NCBI GenBank assembly: GCA_944387095.1
Contig: CALXDP010000015.1
Location: forward strand, 1 to 45,540
Reading direction: 5' to 3'
Source: an uncultured Oscillospiraceae bacterium
Lineage (GTDB): Bacteria; Bacillota; Clostridia; Oscillospirales; Oscillospiraceae
DNA: 45,540 nt
The position numbers and the translations under genes are program-made. The number at the start of each line of letters is the position of its first letter. The first letter of the stretch is position 1. Of this stretch, positions 1-7,706 are shown one piece after another. The notes beneath the pieces are model-generated. The model was not told the DNA's origin and ran no database searches. It saw only the letters and a list, made by a program, of their open reading frames with translations.

Positions 1-76
1 TGGAGCGAGTGACGAGGCTCGAACTCGCTACCTCCACCTTGGCAAGGTGGCGCTCTACCAGATGAGCTACACTCGC
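1..76 (-). tRNA. tRNA-Gly (anticodon GCC)
   Basis: Reverse complement folds as a full cloverleaf: a seven-pair acceptor stem GCGAGTG/CACTCGC, anticodon stem CCACC/GGTGG around the loop TTGCCAA, a T-loop containing GTTCGAG, and an encoded CCA end (positions 1-3). The anticodon is GCC. It is the last tRNA seen in a four-gene minus-strand cluster; further tRNAs may lie to the left of the window. Confidence 0.97.
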
Positions 77-79
77 AAA

Positions 80-155
<76 letters not shown>

Positions 156-161
156 ATAAAG

Positions 162-238
<77 letters not shown>

Positions 239-261
239 ACAGATGAGTCCCCGAGAGGAGT

Positions 262-337
262 TGGTGGGAACAACAGGGCTCGAACCTGTGACCCCTTGCT
301 TGTAAGGCAAGTGCTCTCCCAGCTGAGCTATGCTCCC
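262..337 (-). tRNA. tRNA-Val (anticodon TAC)
   Basis: Cloverleaf with acceptor GGGAGCA/TGTTCCC (one G-U pair), anticodon stem CTTGC/GCAAG, loop CTTACAA, T stem ACAGG/CCTGT and encoded CCA at 262-264. It is the first gene of the visible cluster, 35 nt downstream of a good promoter. Confidence 0.97.
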
Positions 338-372
338 CAACAATGTGCTCCGCTTGTCAGACGGCGAAAATC

Positions 373-402
373 ATTATAGCAAGAACAGCGTCAAAATGTC
401 AA
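373..402 (-). promoter_or_regulatory. sigma-A promoter of the tRNA cluster
   Basis: On the minus strand TTGACA (397-402) and TATAAT (373-378) are separated by 18 bp. Both hexamers match consensus exactly. The site is correctly placed to drive the Val-Asp-Phe-Gly tRNA cluster. The AT-rich block beside it (about 400-422) stands out from the GC-rich surroundings. Confidence 0.85.
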
Positions 403-490
403 TACTAAATTCGAATTTTTTGCGCCGATTCCCGAGCGGGGCGGGGAGGAGGAGACGCAGGGCAGGTCCTCCCCTTGCCCTTGCAACGCG

Positions 491-1372
491 TTAGGTAGTC
501 GCCTCCCGCAGCAGCCGCTCCAGGTCGGCGCGGGAGAAACGGTAGATCTTGTCGCAGAACTGGCACGTCAGCTCCGCGCCGTCCTGTTCCTCTATCAGGG
601 ATCTGAGTTCCGCCGGGCCGATGCTGACCAGAGCCCGGCTCACCCGCTCCCGGGAGCAGTAACAGCGGTATTCCACTGGGGAGGTCTCCAAAATCTCCAG
701 CTGGAAGTCTGAGAGCACTTCCCGGAGCAGCTCCGCGGGGCCGAGCCCTCGAGCCAGCTGAGCGCTCACTGCGCCCACCTTGGCAATGCCCCCTTCGATG
801 GCTGTAATGACGCTGTCATCTGCGCCGGGCAGCAGCTGAATGAGATAGCCCCCCGCCGCCTGCACCGTCTGCTCCGGAGCAATGAGCACGCCCAGGGCAC
901 AGGCGGTGGGAATCTGCTCGCTCTCCACAAAGTAGGCGGCGATGTCCTCGGCAATCTCGCCGCCCACCAGCTGAATCGCGCCCACATAGGGCTCCTTCAG
1001 ACCCAGGTCCTGGATCACCGTGAGGCTGCCGTCAGGGCCGACTGCAGCGCCCACGTCCAGCTTGGCGTGGGCCTTGCGGGGGACATCCACAGCTGGATTT
1101 TCCACATAGCCGCGCACGTTGCCCTGGCTGTCTGAAACGGACAGGAGGGTGCCCAAGGGGCCGTTGCCCTTTACCCGTAGGGTGACGGAGCCGTTATCCT
1201 CCTTTAGCATGCTGCCCATCATGGACGCGCCCATGAGCAGCCGGCCCAGGGCGGCGGTGGCCACCGGCCAGGTGTCATGGATCTGACGGGCCCGCTCCAC
1301 CAGGCTGGTGCCGGAGATGGCCATGGCCTTGACGGGGGCGTCCTTTGCAATTGCTCGAACCAATTGATCCAT
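491..1372 (-). CDS. hslO: Hsp33 redox-activated holdase chaperone
   Basis: Cytosolic chaperone that is activated when its zinc-bound cysteines are oxidised and then holds unfolding proteins. The 293-residue product has the family's normal length. The C-terminal redox switch is intact: Cys237 and Cys239 (CYC) plus Cys270 and Cys273 (CQFC); this is the CxC...CxxC zinc site of the family. ATG start at 1372 lies 6 nt after the stop of the methyltransferase gene, with AGGAAAGGAC inside the end of that gene as a somewhat distant ribosome site. It is the last gene of the yerC-methyltransferase-hslO operon. No U-tracted terminator is obvious between its stop and the tRNA promoter. Confidence 0.96.
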   Translation of the reverse strand: MDQLVRAIAKDAPVKAMAISGTSLVERARQIHDTWPVATAALGRLLMGASMMGSMLKEDNGSVTLRVKGNGPLGTLLSVSDSQGNVRGYVENPAVDVPRKAHAKLDVGAAVGPDGSLTVIQDLGLKEPYVGAIQLVGGEIAEDIAAYFVESEQIPTACALGVLIAPEQTVQAAGGYLIQLLPGADDSVITAIEGGIAKVGAVSAQLARGLGPAELLREVLSDFQLEILETSPVEYRCYCSRERVSRALVSIGPAELRSLIEEQDGAELTCQFCDKIYRFSRADLERLLREATT

Positions 1373-1378
1373 AGTCAG

Positions 1379-2122
1379 TTATAGTCCTTTCCTTTCCGCG
1401 GTGAAAAAGACCCGCTCATCCCCATGCCGGGGCGGGGTCATGCGCAGGTTGCCAAACTGCCGGATGGAGACAAAGCCAGTCTCTTCCAGCCAGCGTTCCA
1501 GTTCCTGCATGGTGTAGGCGTACTCCTGATGGTACTCCCCGGTCCGCTGCCAGCTGCCGTCGCTCTGGCGGACAAACAGGTCGATGCCATAACCGCAGAT
1601 CCGGCGGCGGGGAAAGTATTCCCCCCGCCACACACAGTATATCTCATCCGTCTCATCCAGATAGGTCTGGCCATCCGCGTCCTCCAGTGCTTTGGGAGTC
1701 TTGACGTCAAACAGGAACAGCCCCCCTGGCTTCAGGGCCTGGTAGACCCGGCGGAAGGCCTGGCGCAGCTGGGCAGGGCGGGTGATATAGTTTAAACTGT
1801 CCAGGCAGCACACCGCCGCGTCCACCGGTCGGAGCAGCCGCAGCTGGGAGAGATCCTGGCACAGAAGCAGTACATCCAGCCCCTGGCATTTCTGATCCGC
1901 CTGGCACAGCATATCTGCTGAGCGGTCCACCGCCGTCACCTGGTAGCCCCGCTGGGCCAGCAGTTTGGCCAGGCTGCCGGTGCCGCAGGCCAGCTCGGCC
2001 ACAGAGCGGATCTCCCCTTTGTGACGGCGGAAGTGGCGCTGGAGATAGTCTGCCCACTTTCCGTAGGGAACGTCGCCGGTGAGCTGGTCGTAATATCCGG
2101 CCAGTGCGGTGTATGCCTCCAT
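1379..2122 (-). CDS. class I SAM-dependent methyltransferase, substrate unknown
   Basis: A 247-residue Rossmann-type methyltransferase. Motif I (ELACGTGSLAKLL) sits near residues 43-55, followed by an acidic residue at the end of the next strand (VTAVDRS) for ribose binding, and a PGGLFLFDV segment near residues 131-139. The fold belongs to the broad Methyltransf_25/11 group, which acts on many small molecules, so the substrate cannot be read from the sequence. Its ATG overlaps the yerC stop (TAATG, positions 2120-2124), implying translational coupling, and hslO follows 6 nt downstream. No odd features. Confidence 0.88.
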   Translation of the reverse strand: MEAYTALAGYYDQLTGDVPYGKWADYLQRHFRRHKGEIRSVAELACGTGSLAKLLAQRGYQVTAVDRSADMLCQADQKCQGLDVLLLCQDLSQLRLLRPVDAAVCCLDSLNYITRPAQLRQAFRRVYQALKPGGLFLFDVKTPKALEDADGQTYLDETDEIYCVWRGEYFPRRRICGYGIDLFVRQSDGSWQRTGEYHQEYAYTMQELERWLEETGFVSIRQFGNLRMTPPRHGDERVFFTAERKGL

Positions 2123-2406
2123 TACTTCTCCAGGCGGGGGAGCACGGCCTTATAGCCGCCTGCCCCATATTGCAGCGCCCGGTTGACCCGGCTGATGGTG
2201 GCGCTGGAGGCGCCGGTGCGCTCCAGGATGTCATTGTAGATCATGCCGGCGTCCAGCATCTGGGCCACCTCCAGGCGCTGTCCCATGGCCCGCAGCTCCG
2301 CCATGGTACACAGGTCCTGGAAGAAGGCACGGCATTCCTCCGGGGAGGTCAGGGATAGAATGGCCTGATAGAGCATGTCGAATTGTCCCTGGTCGCTTTT
2401 CTGCAT
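2122..2406 (-). CDS. yerC: YerC/YecD family TrpR-like DNA-binding protein
   Basis: A 94-residue all-helical protein of the TrpR-related YerC/YecD family, found across Firmicutes; its regulon is not well established. The segment NDILERTGASSATISRVNRAL (about residues 59-79) is a helix-turn-helix very like that of TrpR. Residues upstream (RAMGQRLEVAQML) match the TrpR core helix pattern. The gene is first in the operon with the methyltransferase and hslO, and has its own sigma-A promoter about 95 nt upstream. It could regulate that operon, but no obvious operator is seen. Confidence 0.92.
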   Translation of the reverse strand: MQKSDQGQFDMLYQAILSLTSPEECRAFFQDLCTMAELRAMGQRLEVAQMLDAGMIYNDILERTGASSATISRVNRALQYGAGGYKAVLPRLEK

Positions 2407-2500
2407 AGTTCAGTTCCTCCGATGCGTGAAATGTTCCCGGCGGGAGGAGTTCTCTGGAAAGGCCCGCCGCGCAGGGAAAGAAATTGGGGAATCATGTTAT

Positions 2501-2529
2501 ATTGTACTATTTTGCTTCAGGGAAGTAAA
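2501..2529 (-). promoter_or_regulatory. sigma-A promoter of yerC operon
   Basis: On the minus strand TTTACT (2524-2529), a 17-bp spacer and TACAAT (2501-2506). It is the only AT-rich promoter-like stretch upstream of yerC and diverges from the purA promoter about 140 bp away. Confidence 0.75.
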
Positions 2530-2667
2530 GAGAAAAGGGGAAGAAAATTGGAAAAAATGTCCGCTCTGGGCGGACAAAGGGGAGAATCAGCACGGGCAGG
2601 ACAGGCCGGCCTTCCGAAAAGTGCCGGTGCCAGGGGAAAAGAAGGGGGATTTCCCCCCTGAAAAGAG

Positions 2668-2696
2668 TTGCTTTTCTCACGGGGAACGGATATAAT
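2668..2696 (+). promoter_or_regulatory. sigma-A promoter of purA
   Basis: TTGCTT (2668-2673), 17-bp spacer, TATAAT (2691-2696). A small GGGGG/CCCCC inverted repeat at about 2644-2659 ends just before the -35 box. The leader to the purA ATG is about 78 nt, with only short hairpins and no recognised riboswitch. The rest of the 2407-2780 spacer holds only the two divergent promoters. Confidence 0.85.
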
Positions 2697-2780
2697 GAAA
2701 AAGCTGCCGGGCAGCACAGAGCGGCGGAAAAGGCAAATCCGCGTAGGCGGTTGCGAATCCCGGGCCGCGGAGGTAAGACA

Positions 2781-4064
2781 ATGGTAAAAGCAATTGTGGG
2801 CGCCAACTGGGGCGACGAGGGAAAGGGCAAAATTACCGATATGCTGGCGGAGCGCTCAGATGTGGTCGTCCGCTTTCAGGGGGGCGCTAACGCGGGGCAT
2901 ACCATCATCAACGGCTATGGCCGGTTTGCCCTGCACATTCTGCCCTCCGGCACCTTCTATCCCCATGTCACCAACATCATTGGCAACGGTGTGGCGTTGG
3001 ACATCATCAAGCTGGTGGATGAGCTGAAGAGAATCACCGACCAGGGCGTCCCCGCACCCAACCTGATCATCTCTGAGCGGACCCAGATCCTCATGCCCTA
3101 CCACATTCTCCAGGATTCCTATGAGGAGGAGCGCCTGGGGGGCAAGGCCTTCGGCTCCACCAAGAGTGGAATCGCCCCCTTCTACTCCGATAAATATGCC
3201 AAGATTGGCATCCAGGTGTGCGATTTGTACGATGAAGCCCAGCTGCGGGAGCGGCTGGAGCGGGCAGTGGAGGTGAAGAACGTCCTGTTCCGGCATTTAT
3301 ACCACAAGCCCGAACTGGACGCGGAGCAGCTGTACGCCCAGCTGATGGAGTACCGGGAACTGATTCGCCCCTATGTGGGGGACGCGGTGGGCTTTCTCCA
3401 CCGGGCCCTGCGAGAGGGCAAGACCGTCCTGCTGGAAGGCCAGCTGGGCGCTATGAAGGATCCTGACCTGGGCATCTTCCCCATGACCACCTCCTCGCAT
3501 ACCCTGGCCGGTTTTGGCTGCGTGGGCGCTCCGGTGCCCCCCACCGCCATTGAGGATGTAATCTGCGTCACCAAGGCCTACTCCTCCAGCGTGGGCTCCA
3601 GCACCGAGCCCTTTGTCAGCGAACTCACCGGCCCCGAGGGGGACGAGCTGCGCCGCCGGGGGGGGGATAAGGGCGAGTTCGGCGCCACCACGGGACGGCC
3701 CCGCCGGGTGGGATGGTTCGACGCGGTGGCCACCAAGTACGGCTGCATGGTGCAAGGGGCCACTCAGGTGGCGCTGACCTGCCTGGACGTGCTGGGCTAT
3801 CTGGATGAGATCAAGGTGTGCGTGGGCTATGAGATCGACGGGGAGGTCACCGACCAGTTCCCCGTTACCCCCAGGCTGCTGCGGGCCAGGCCGGTGTTTG
3901 AGACCCTGCCCGGCTGGAAGAGCGATGTGCGGGGGGTTACCGACTATGACGCCCTGCCTGCCCAGGCCAAGGCCTATGTGGAGTTTCTGGAGTCCAAGAT
4001 CGGGGTTCCCATCACCATGGTGTCCACCGGGCCGGAGCGCCACGAGAACGCGATGCGCAAGTGA
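2781..4064 (+). CDS. purA: adenylosuccinate synthetase
   Basis: Catalyses IMP + aspartate + GTP to adenylosuccinate, the first committed step from IMP to AMP. The 427-residue product has the usual length. The N-terminal P-loop variant (NWGDEGKGK, about residues 10-18), the catalytic His in NAGHTI (about 41-46), and the GTP-site segment TTGRPRR are visible. The ATG at 2781 is chosen over an in-frame TTG ten codons upstream because GGAGGT lies 8 nt before it and homologues start at this point (MVKAIVGANWG). A strong terminator follows directly, so it is a single-gene unit. The other purine genes are in the minus-strand cluster at 21531-29772, which makes the IMP that PurA uses. Confidence 0.97.
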   Translation: MVKAIVGANWGDEGKGKITDMLAERSDVVVRFQGGANAGHTIINGYGRFALHILPSGTFYPHVTNIIGNGVALDIIKLVDELKRITDQGVPAPNLIISERTQILMPYHILQDSYEEERLGGKAFGSTKSGIAPFYSDKYAKIGIQVCDLYDEAQLRERLERAVEVKNVLFRHLYHKPELDAEQLYAQLMEYRELIRPYVGDAVGFLHRALREGKTVLLEGQLGAMKDPDLGIFPMTTSSHTLAGFGCVGAPVPPTAIEDVICVTKAYSSSVGSSTEPFVSELTGPEGDELRRRGGDKGEFGATTGRPRRVGWFDAVATKYGCMVQGATQVALTCLDVLGYLDEIKVCVGYEIDGEVTDQFPVTPRLLRARPVFETLPGWKSDVRGVTDYDALPAQAKAYVEFLESKIGVPITMVSTGPERHENAMRK

Positions 4065-4077
4065 ATATCCTTGTCGG

Positions 4078-4103
4078 ACGGCGGCCTCCCGGCCGCCGTT
4101 TTT
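4078..4103 (+). terminator. intrinsic terminator of purA
   Basis: Nine-pair stem ACGGCGGCC/GGCCGCCGT with loop TCCC, followed by TTTTT. Starts 14 nt after the purA stop. Confidence 0.9.
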
Positions 4104-4195
4104 GCGCGGGTATGGGGGCGGCAGTTTCTGCTCTGTGGGGAAGGCCCGCCGGAGCGGGGGAAAGGTCCCCATCTCGCACCAACGCTGGGTTCAGA

Positions 4196-4240
4196 CATAC
4201 AATGGGAATGGAAGAAAAGCGCGATTGCCTTTTCCATTCC
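4196..4240 (+). promoter_or_regulatory. possible sporulation-type promoter and 5' UTR hairpin
   Basis: CATACAAT at 4196-4203 matches the -10 pattern recognised by mother-cell sigma-E (CATACAnT) and partly that of sigma-K. No sigma-A -35 hexamer is found 16-18 bp upstream; CACC at 4177-4180 fits the loose sigma-K -35 pattern. A nine-pair hairpin GGAATGGAA/TTCCATTCC (4205-4213 with 4232-4240) would lie at the start of the transcript. Inference only; short motifs of this kind arise by chance. Confidence 0.35.
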
Positions 4241-4266
4241 CCCATCAACCATCGGGAGGTACGATT

Positions 4267-5103
4267 ATGGCTGAATTCATTGAGCCGGGCCCCATTTCCG
4301 ATACCGCCGGTATCCGTGAGGCCGTATGCATCCACACCCGAAAGATTTACGACAGCTGCCGCGACAAGGACTGCGTGGAGGATCTGCGCCTGTATCCCAC
4401 CGCCAGCTCCCAGGCGGTGATCGACCGGGCCATCAGTCTGAAGGCGGGCCGAGCCGAGCTGCTGTACGCTTACATTGACGTGGAGCCTGTGAGCTTTAAC
4501 CGCGGGTTCTACACCGTAGATGTGCGCTACTTCTACCGGGTCACCGCCGACGCCTTTGTGGGCGGCGCCCGGCCGGTGTCCATCAGCGGGCTGGTGGTGT
4601 TTGACAAGCGGGCCATCCTGTTTGGCAGCGAGGGCTCGGCCAAGGTGTTCTCCTCCAACATGTCCTGCGGGGATCTGGATTCCCAGAACCTGATGCGCAC
4701 CAATCTGCCCGTAGCTGTGGTGGACGCGGTGGATCCGCTCATCCTGGGCATCAAACTGGTGGACGCCTGTGATCCCCCGGTACGGGACTGCTGCGACGCC
4801 TCGGACATTCCCCAGGCCATCACCGGCTGCTTCCCCGGGGAGCTGTCCATGAGCGGCGAAGGCAAGCGGGTGTACGTCACCCTGGGCCAGTTCTCTATCA
4901 TCCGCCTGGAGCGGGAGAGCCAGCTGCTCATCCCCGCCTACGACTACTGTGTACCCAGCAAGGAGTGCCCGGGCAGCGGGGAGGAGGATCCCTGCGCCGT
5001 CTTCCGGAAGGTGCAGTTCCCTGTGGATGAGTTCTTCCCGCCCAACACCACCCCCCAGCCGGAGAGTTACCAGGAGACCAGGAACCTCGGTGTGTGCACC
5101 TGA
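4267..5103 (+). CDS. cysteine-rich conserved clostridial protein, function unknown
   Basis: I do not recognise a named function. The 278-residue product has no signal peptide or membrane segment. About 16 cysteines occur in clusters: SCRDKDC near residues 31-37, DPPVRDCCDAS near the middle, and YCVPSKEC plus a final GVCT at the C terminus. The N-terminal IYDSCRDKDCVEDLR style recalls a family I have seen as 'hypothetical' in many spore-forming Clostridia. Start: ATG at 4267 behind GGGAGGT; upstream in-frame codons read back into purA and are rejected. It stands alone between the purA terminator and a strong convergent hairpin, and its upstream region carries a sporulation-like -10 rather than a sigma-A promoter. 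A spore coat or exosporium role is a guess resting on that promoter and on the cysteine content. Confidence 0.8.
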   Translation: MAEFIEPGPISDTAGIREAVCIHTRKIYDSCRDKDCVEDLRLYPTASSQAVIDRAISLKAGRAELLYAYIDVEPVSFNRGFYTVDVRYFYRVTADAFVGGARPVSISGLVVFDKRAILFGSEGSAKVFSSNMSCGDLDSQNLMRTNLPVAVVDAVDPLILGIKLVDACDPPVRDCCDASDIPQAITGCFPGELSMSGEGKRVYVTLGQFSIIRLERESQLLIPAYDYCVPSKECPGSGEEDPCAVFRKVQFPVDEFFPPNTTPQPESYQETRNLGVCT

Positions 5104-5141
5104 CGCAGGAGGGGGAGGCCCCGCAGACGGGCAATACCCGA

Positions 5142-5180
5142 AAGGCCCCCGGGGCCGGCATCGCCGGCCCCGGGGGCCTT
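5142..5180. terminator. bidirectional hairpin between convergent genes
   Basis: Perfect 18-bp inverted repeat (5142-5159 with 5163-5180) and a 3-nt loop ATC. The outermost pairs are AA/TT; there is no long U tract on either strand, but the stem is very GC-rich. It separates the Cys-rich gene from the DUF4097 gene. Confidence 0.75.
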
Positions 5181-5197
5181 GTCAGATATAGCGCGGA

Positions 5198-6238
5198 TCA
5201 GCCGCCAAAGTCCACGGTAATATCGCCCATGCCGGTGTTGACGGTCAGGGAGAGTCCGCCATCCGCTTTGCTCTGGGGCAGGGCATAGGAAGCCCCGTCG
5301 ATGCGGATACCGCCCATCCCGCTTTGCAGGTCATAGGCGCAGGAAGCCAGGCTGCTGTCTGTGTCCACGTCCACGCTGCCCATCCCGGATTCCAGCTCAG
5401 TGTGGGTGGCAAGGGGACCCCGCAGGGCGATGTCCCCCATACTGTTGGCCATCGCCAGCGATCCCGCCGTCAGGTTACTGCCTTCCATCATGCCCATGCC
5501 AAGATCGGCCGCGATCTCGTCAGCCTCCAGGCCGTCCAGCTCGATAGAGCCCATTCCGTTCTTGATGTCCACCTGCTCAAGGGTCCAACCCTCAGGGATG
5601 ATGACTAGCACCTGGCCTTCCGCGTCGCTATCCCCATCGGTATCCAAGCTTCTCGGGGTGCTCCAGATGGTGAGTACATGGTTTTCCAAGGTGTAGTGGA
5701 GCAGATAGTCCTCCCCGTATTGATTCTGTCCAGAGCTCTCCAGGGTCAGCCCCCAGTCGGCCCCTGTGCGTACCGTCACGTCGCCCACACCAATCTCAAT
5801 GTCCAGCTGGACAAAGTCCTCCGCCACCGGCGCGAAGGGTTCCTGGCCGGATGCCTGGCTCTGGGTGGCAGAAGGGGAGGAGAAGCCGGGGAGAGAGTCA
5901 AAGTGGAGTAGAAATTGGTGGGCGTCGTTGATGGCCGACAGGACTGCCAGCGTTCCCGACAGCAGCACCACCGCCACGGCAATGCCGGCGATCCATTTCC
6001 AGCGGTTGCCGCTCTTGGCCGGCTTTTCCGCCTCCTTGCCGGAAAAGCCACCCTCCCGGGCGATCTTTTGGGCCAGCAGCGCCGGGTCGCCCAGCTCCCG
6101 GATCAGCTCTGCCTCCCGCTCCGGCCCGGCCTCCTCAAAGTACTCCTCGTAATAGCGCAGGGTCTCCTGCCGCTCCCTGTCCGGGACCAGGGTGGACAGA
6201 GCTGCGTCCAGAGCCTGAAGAAATTCCCGTTTATTCAT
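5198..6238 (-). CDS. membrane-anchored HAAS (DUF1700)/DUF4097 protein
   Basis: A 346-residue protein in three parts. Residues 1-65 are a HAAS/DUF1700-type cytosolic helical domain (MNKREFLQALDAAL, RYYEEYFEEAG). A single membrane helix spans about 82-102. The rest, about 150-346, is a DUF4097-type extracellular beta-solenoid in which short strands are separated by recurring GMG turns (NGMGSIELDG, SGMGSVDVD, SGMGGIRIDG, TGMGDITVD). Family knowledge: HAAS-domain proteins are commonly encoded next to PadR regulators and are thought to be controlled with them. Here the PadR gene is directly upstream and overlaps by 8 bp, so the pair is translationally coupled. The function is unknown; an envelope-stress or surface role is plausible. 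Confidence 0.85.
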   Translation of the reverse strand: MNKREFLQALDAALSTLVPDRERQETLRYYEEYFEEAGPEREAELIRELGDPALLAQKIAREGGFSGKEAEKPAKSGNRWKWIAGIAVAVVLLSGTLAVLSAINDAHQFLLHFDSLPGFSSPSATQSQASGQEPFAPVAEDFVQLDIEIGVGDVTVRTGADWGLTLESSGQNQYGEDYLLHYTLENHVLTIWSTPRSLDTDGDSDAEGQVLVIIPEGWTLEQVDIKNGMGSIELDGLEADEIAADLGMGMMEGSNLTAGSLAMANSMGDIALRGPLATHTELESGMGSVDVDTDSSLASCAYDLQSGMGGIRIDGASYALPQSKADGGLSLTVNTGMGDITVDFGG

Positions 6239-6554
6239 CTCCTGTCCCCTCCTTCAAAAGTAAGCGGTCTAAGCTGTCCCGCAGCTGCCGCCACTCCCCT
6301 CGGATCTGCTCCAGCCGCTCTTTTCCCCTGCGGGTGATGGCGTAATACCGGCGGTTGCGGCCCTGGTAGGGCTGGTCATACACCGACAGGCAGCCATCCT
6401 TCTGCAGTCTCCTCAGTACCGGATAAAGGGTGGATTCCGAGATGTCCAGCACCGCTTTGACCCGCTGGGTGAGGGCGTAGCCGTAGAGGTCTTCCCGATT
6501 GAGAAGGGCTAGCACACACCCGTCCAGCAGCGGCGCTCCCATGGTGAGGGCCAT
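6231..6554 (-). CDS. PadR-family transcriptional regulator
   Basis: A 107-residue winged-helix protein of the PadR-s1/PF03551 kind: DLYGYALTQRVKAVLDISESTLYPVLRRLQKDG is the recognition part and wing, followed by RRYYAITRRGKERL and a short C-terminal dimer helix. Start: ATG at 6554 directly behind AAAGGAGGTGATGGC; the longer in-frame reading upstream runs through the promoter and is rejected. It is cotranscribed with the HAAS/DUF4097 gene (8-bp overlap). It probably represses its own operon through the palindrome at 6574-6596, which lies on the promoter. The effector is unknown. Confidence 0.93.
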   Translation of the reverse strand: MALTMGAPLLDGCVLALLNREDLYGYALTQRVKAVLDISESTLYPVLRRLQKDGCLSVYDQPYQGRNRRYYAITRRGKERLEQIRGEWRQLRDSLDRLLLKEGTGDE

Positions 6555-6573
6555 GCCATCACCTCCTTTTATC

Positions 6574-6605
6574 AATATTATATAAAATATAATATTATTT
6601 GTCAA
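6574..6605 (-). promoter_or_regulatory. consensus promoter with PadR-type palindromic operator
   Basis: On the minus strand TTGACA (6600-6605), 17-bp spacer and TATAAT (6577-6582) form a perfect sigma-A promoter. A perfect inverted repeat with 10-bp arms and AAA spacer (AATATTATAT at 6574-6583, ATATAATATT at 6587-6596) covers the -10 and half the spacer, so a bound dimer would block RNA polymerase. The AT-only composition contrasts sharply with the flanks. Confidence 0.8.
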
Positions 6606-6651
6606 TATAGTATTTTGGCTGGAGGGGGCCGCCTTAATTTTTTCAAAGCTA

Positions 6652-6680
6652 TTCTCTTTTGAGCGCCGCTCTGGTATAAT
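6652..6680 (+). promoter_or_regulatory. extended -10 promoter of murB operon
   Basis: TGGTATAAT (6672-6680) is an extended -10 with a perfect TATAAT; the -35 (TTCTCT, 6652-6657, 17-bp spacer) is poor. Leader to the murB ATG is about 95 nt. It diverges from the PadR promoter 47 bp away. Confidence 0.75.
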
Positions 6681-6779
6681 AACGTCTGACGAGACGGCCG
6701 CGATGGCGCCATTTTGGGTCCGCAACCCCGTTGTTTCTGGAAAAGCAGCGGACCGGCGGAACGGTCAGGAGGAATTGAG

Positions 6780-7691
6780 ATGACAAAACTGGATCACCTG
6801 GCAGATCGCCTGCAGCGGGAGCTGCCAGAGCTGGAGCTGCGGCAGGGGGAAACCATGAGCCGTCACACCACCTTCCGGGTGGGTGGGCCTGCCGCCCTGA
6901 TGGCCCTTCCCCGGAACGAGGAGGAGCTGCTGGGTGCGGCCCAGGCCGCCCGGGATGGGGGGATCGCCCCCCTGCTTGTGGGCAACGGCTCCAACCTGCT
7001 GGTGGATGACCAGGGGGTAGACGCCTTTGTAATCAAGACGGCCCCCGGGGTGAGCCGGGTGGAGGCGGCGGGAAATACCCTGCGCGCCGGGGCGGGCATC
7101 TCGCTGGCCCAGCTGGCGGTGCAGGCGGCTAAATGGTCCCTGACGGGGCTGGAATTTGCCCATGGTATTCCCGGCAGCCTGGGGGGCGCGGTGGTGATGA
7201 ACGCGGGGGCCTATGGCGGTGAAATGTGCCAGGTGATAGTCCAGGTGCGGGCCATGGATGCCCAGGGCCGGGTCCGGGAGCTGACGGGGCAGGACTGTAC
7301 TTTCTCTTACCGGCACTCCCTGTTCTCCCGGGGGGACTGGCTGGTCCTGGAGGCGGTGGTGAAGCTGGCCCCGGGGGATCCGGCGGTCATCCGGGCGCGG
7401 ATGGAGGAGCTGATGGCTCGGCGCAAAGAGAAGCAGCCCCTGGAGTACCCCAGCGCCGGGTCCACCTTCAAGCGTCCCCAAGGGCATTTCGCCGCGGCCC
7501 TCATTGAGCAGTGCGGCCTGAAGGGGCTGAGGGTGGGGGGCGCCCAGGTGTCGGAAAAGCACGCCGGTTTCATCATCAATACCGGCGGGGCCACCTGCCG
7601 GGATATCCTGACCCTGATGGATCAGGTCCGGGAGCGGGTGTTCCGGGAGACCGGCGTGGAGCTGGAACCGGAAGTGAAATATGTGAGATAG
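6780..7691 (+). CDS. murB: UDP-N-acetylenolpyruvoylglucosamine reductase
   Basis: FAD enzyme that reduces UDP-GlcNAc-enolpyruvate with NADPH to UDP-MurNAc, the second committed step of peptidoglycan precursor synthesis. 303 residues, normal for the type IIa MurB form common in Firmicutes. Visible motifs: HTTFRVGGPA near the N terminus, GNGSNLLV, the FAD-binding GIPGSLGGAVVMNAGAYGGE, YRHSLF and the C-terminal SAGSTFKRP with the catalytic Ser. ATG at 6780 follows CAGGAGGAATTGAG; a longer in-frame start at 6714 is not supported. First gene of the run murB-rapZ-yvcK-whiA. Confidence 0.97.
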   Translation: MTKLDHLADRLQRELPELELRQGETMSRHTTFRVGGPAALMALPRNEEELLGAAQAARDGGIAPLLVGNGSNLLVDDQGVDAFVIKTAPGVSRVEAAGNTLRAGAGISLAQLAVQAAKWSLTGLEFAHGIPGSLGGAVVMNAGAYGGEMCQVIVQVRAMDAQGRVRELTGQDCTFSYRHSLFSRGDWLVLEAVVKLAPGDPAVIRARMEELMARRKEKQPLEYPSAGSTFKRPQGHFAAALIEQCGLKGLRVGGAQVSEKHAGFIINTGGATCRDILTLMDQVRERVFRETGVELEPEVKYVR

Positions 7692-7706
7692 AGGGGAGCG
7701 GCAGGG

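Noticed and set aside
2751-2780. TTG start ten codons upstream of purA
   Set aside because: The Shine-Dalgarno GGAGGT lies between it and the ATG at 2781, which matches the family N terminus.
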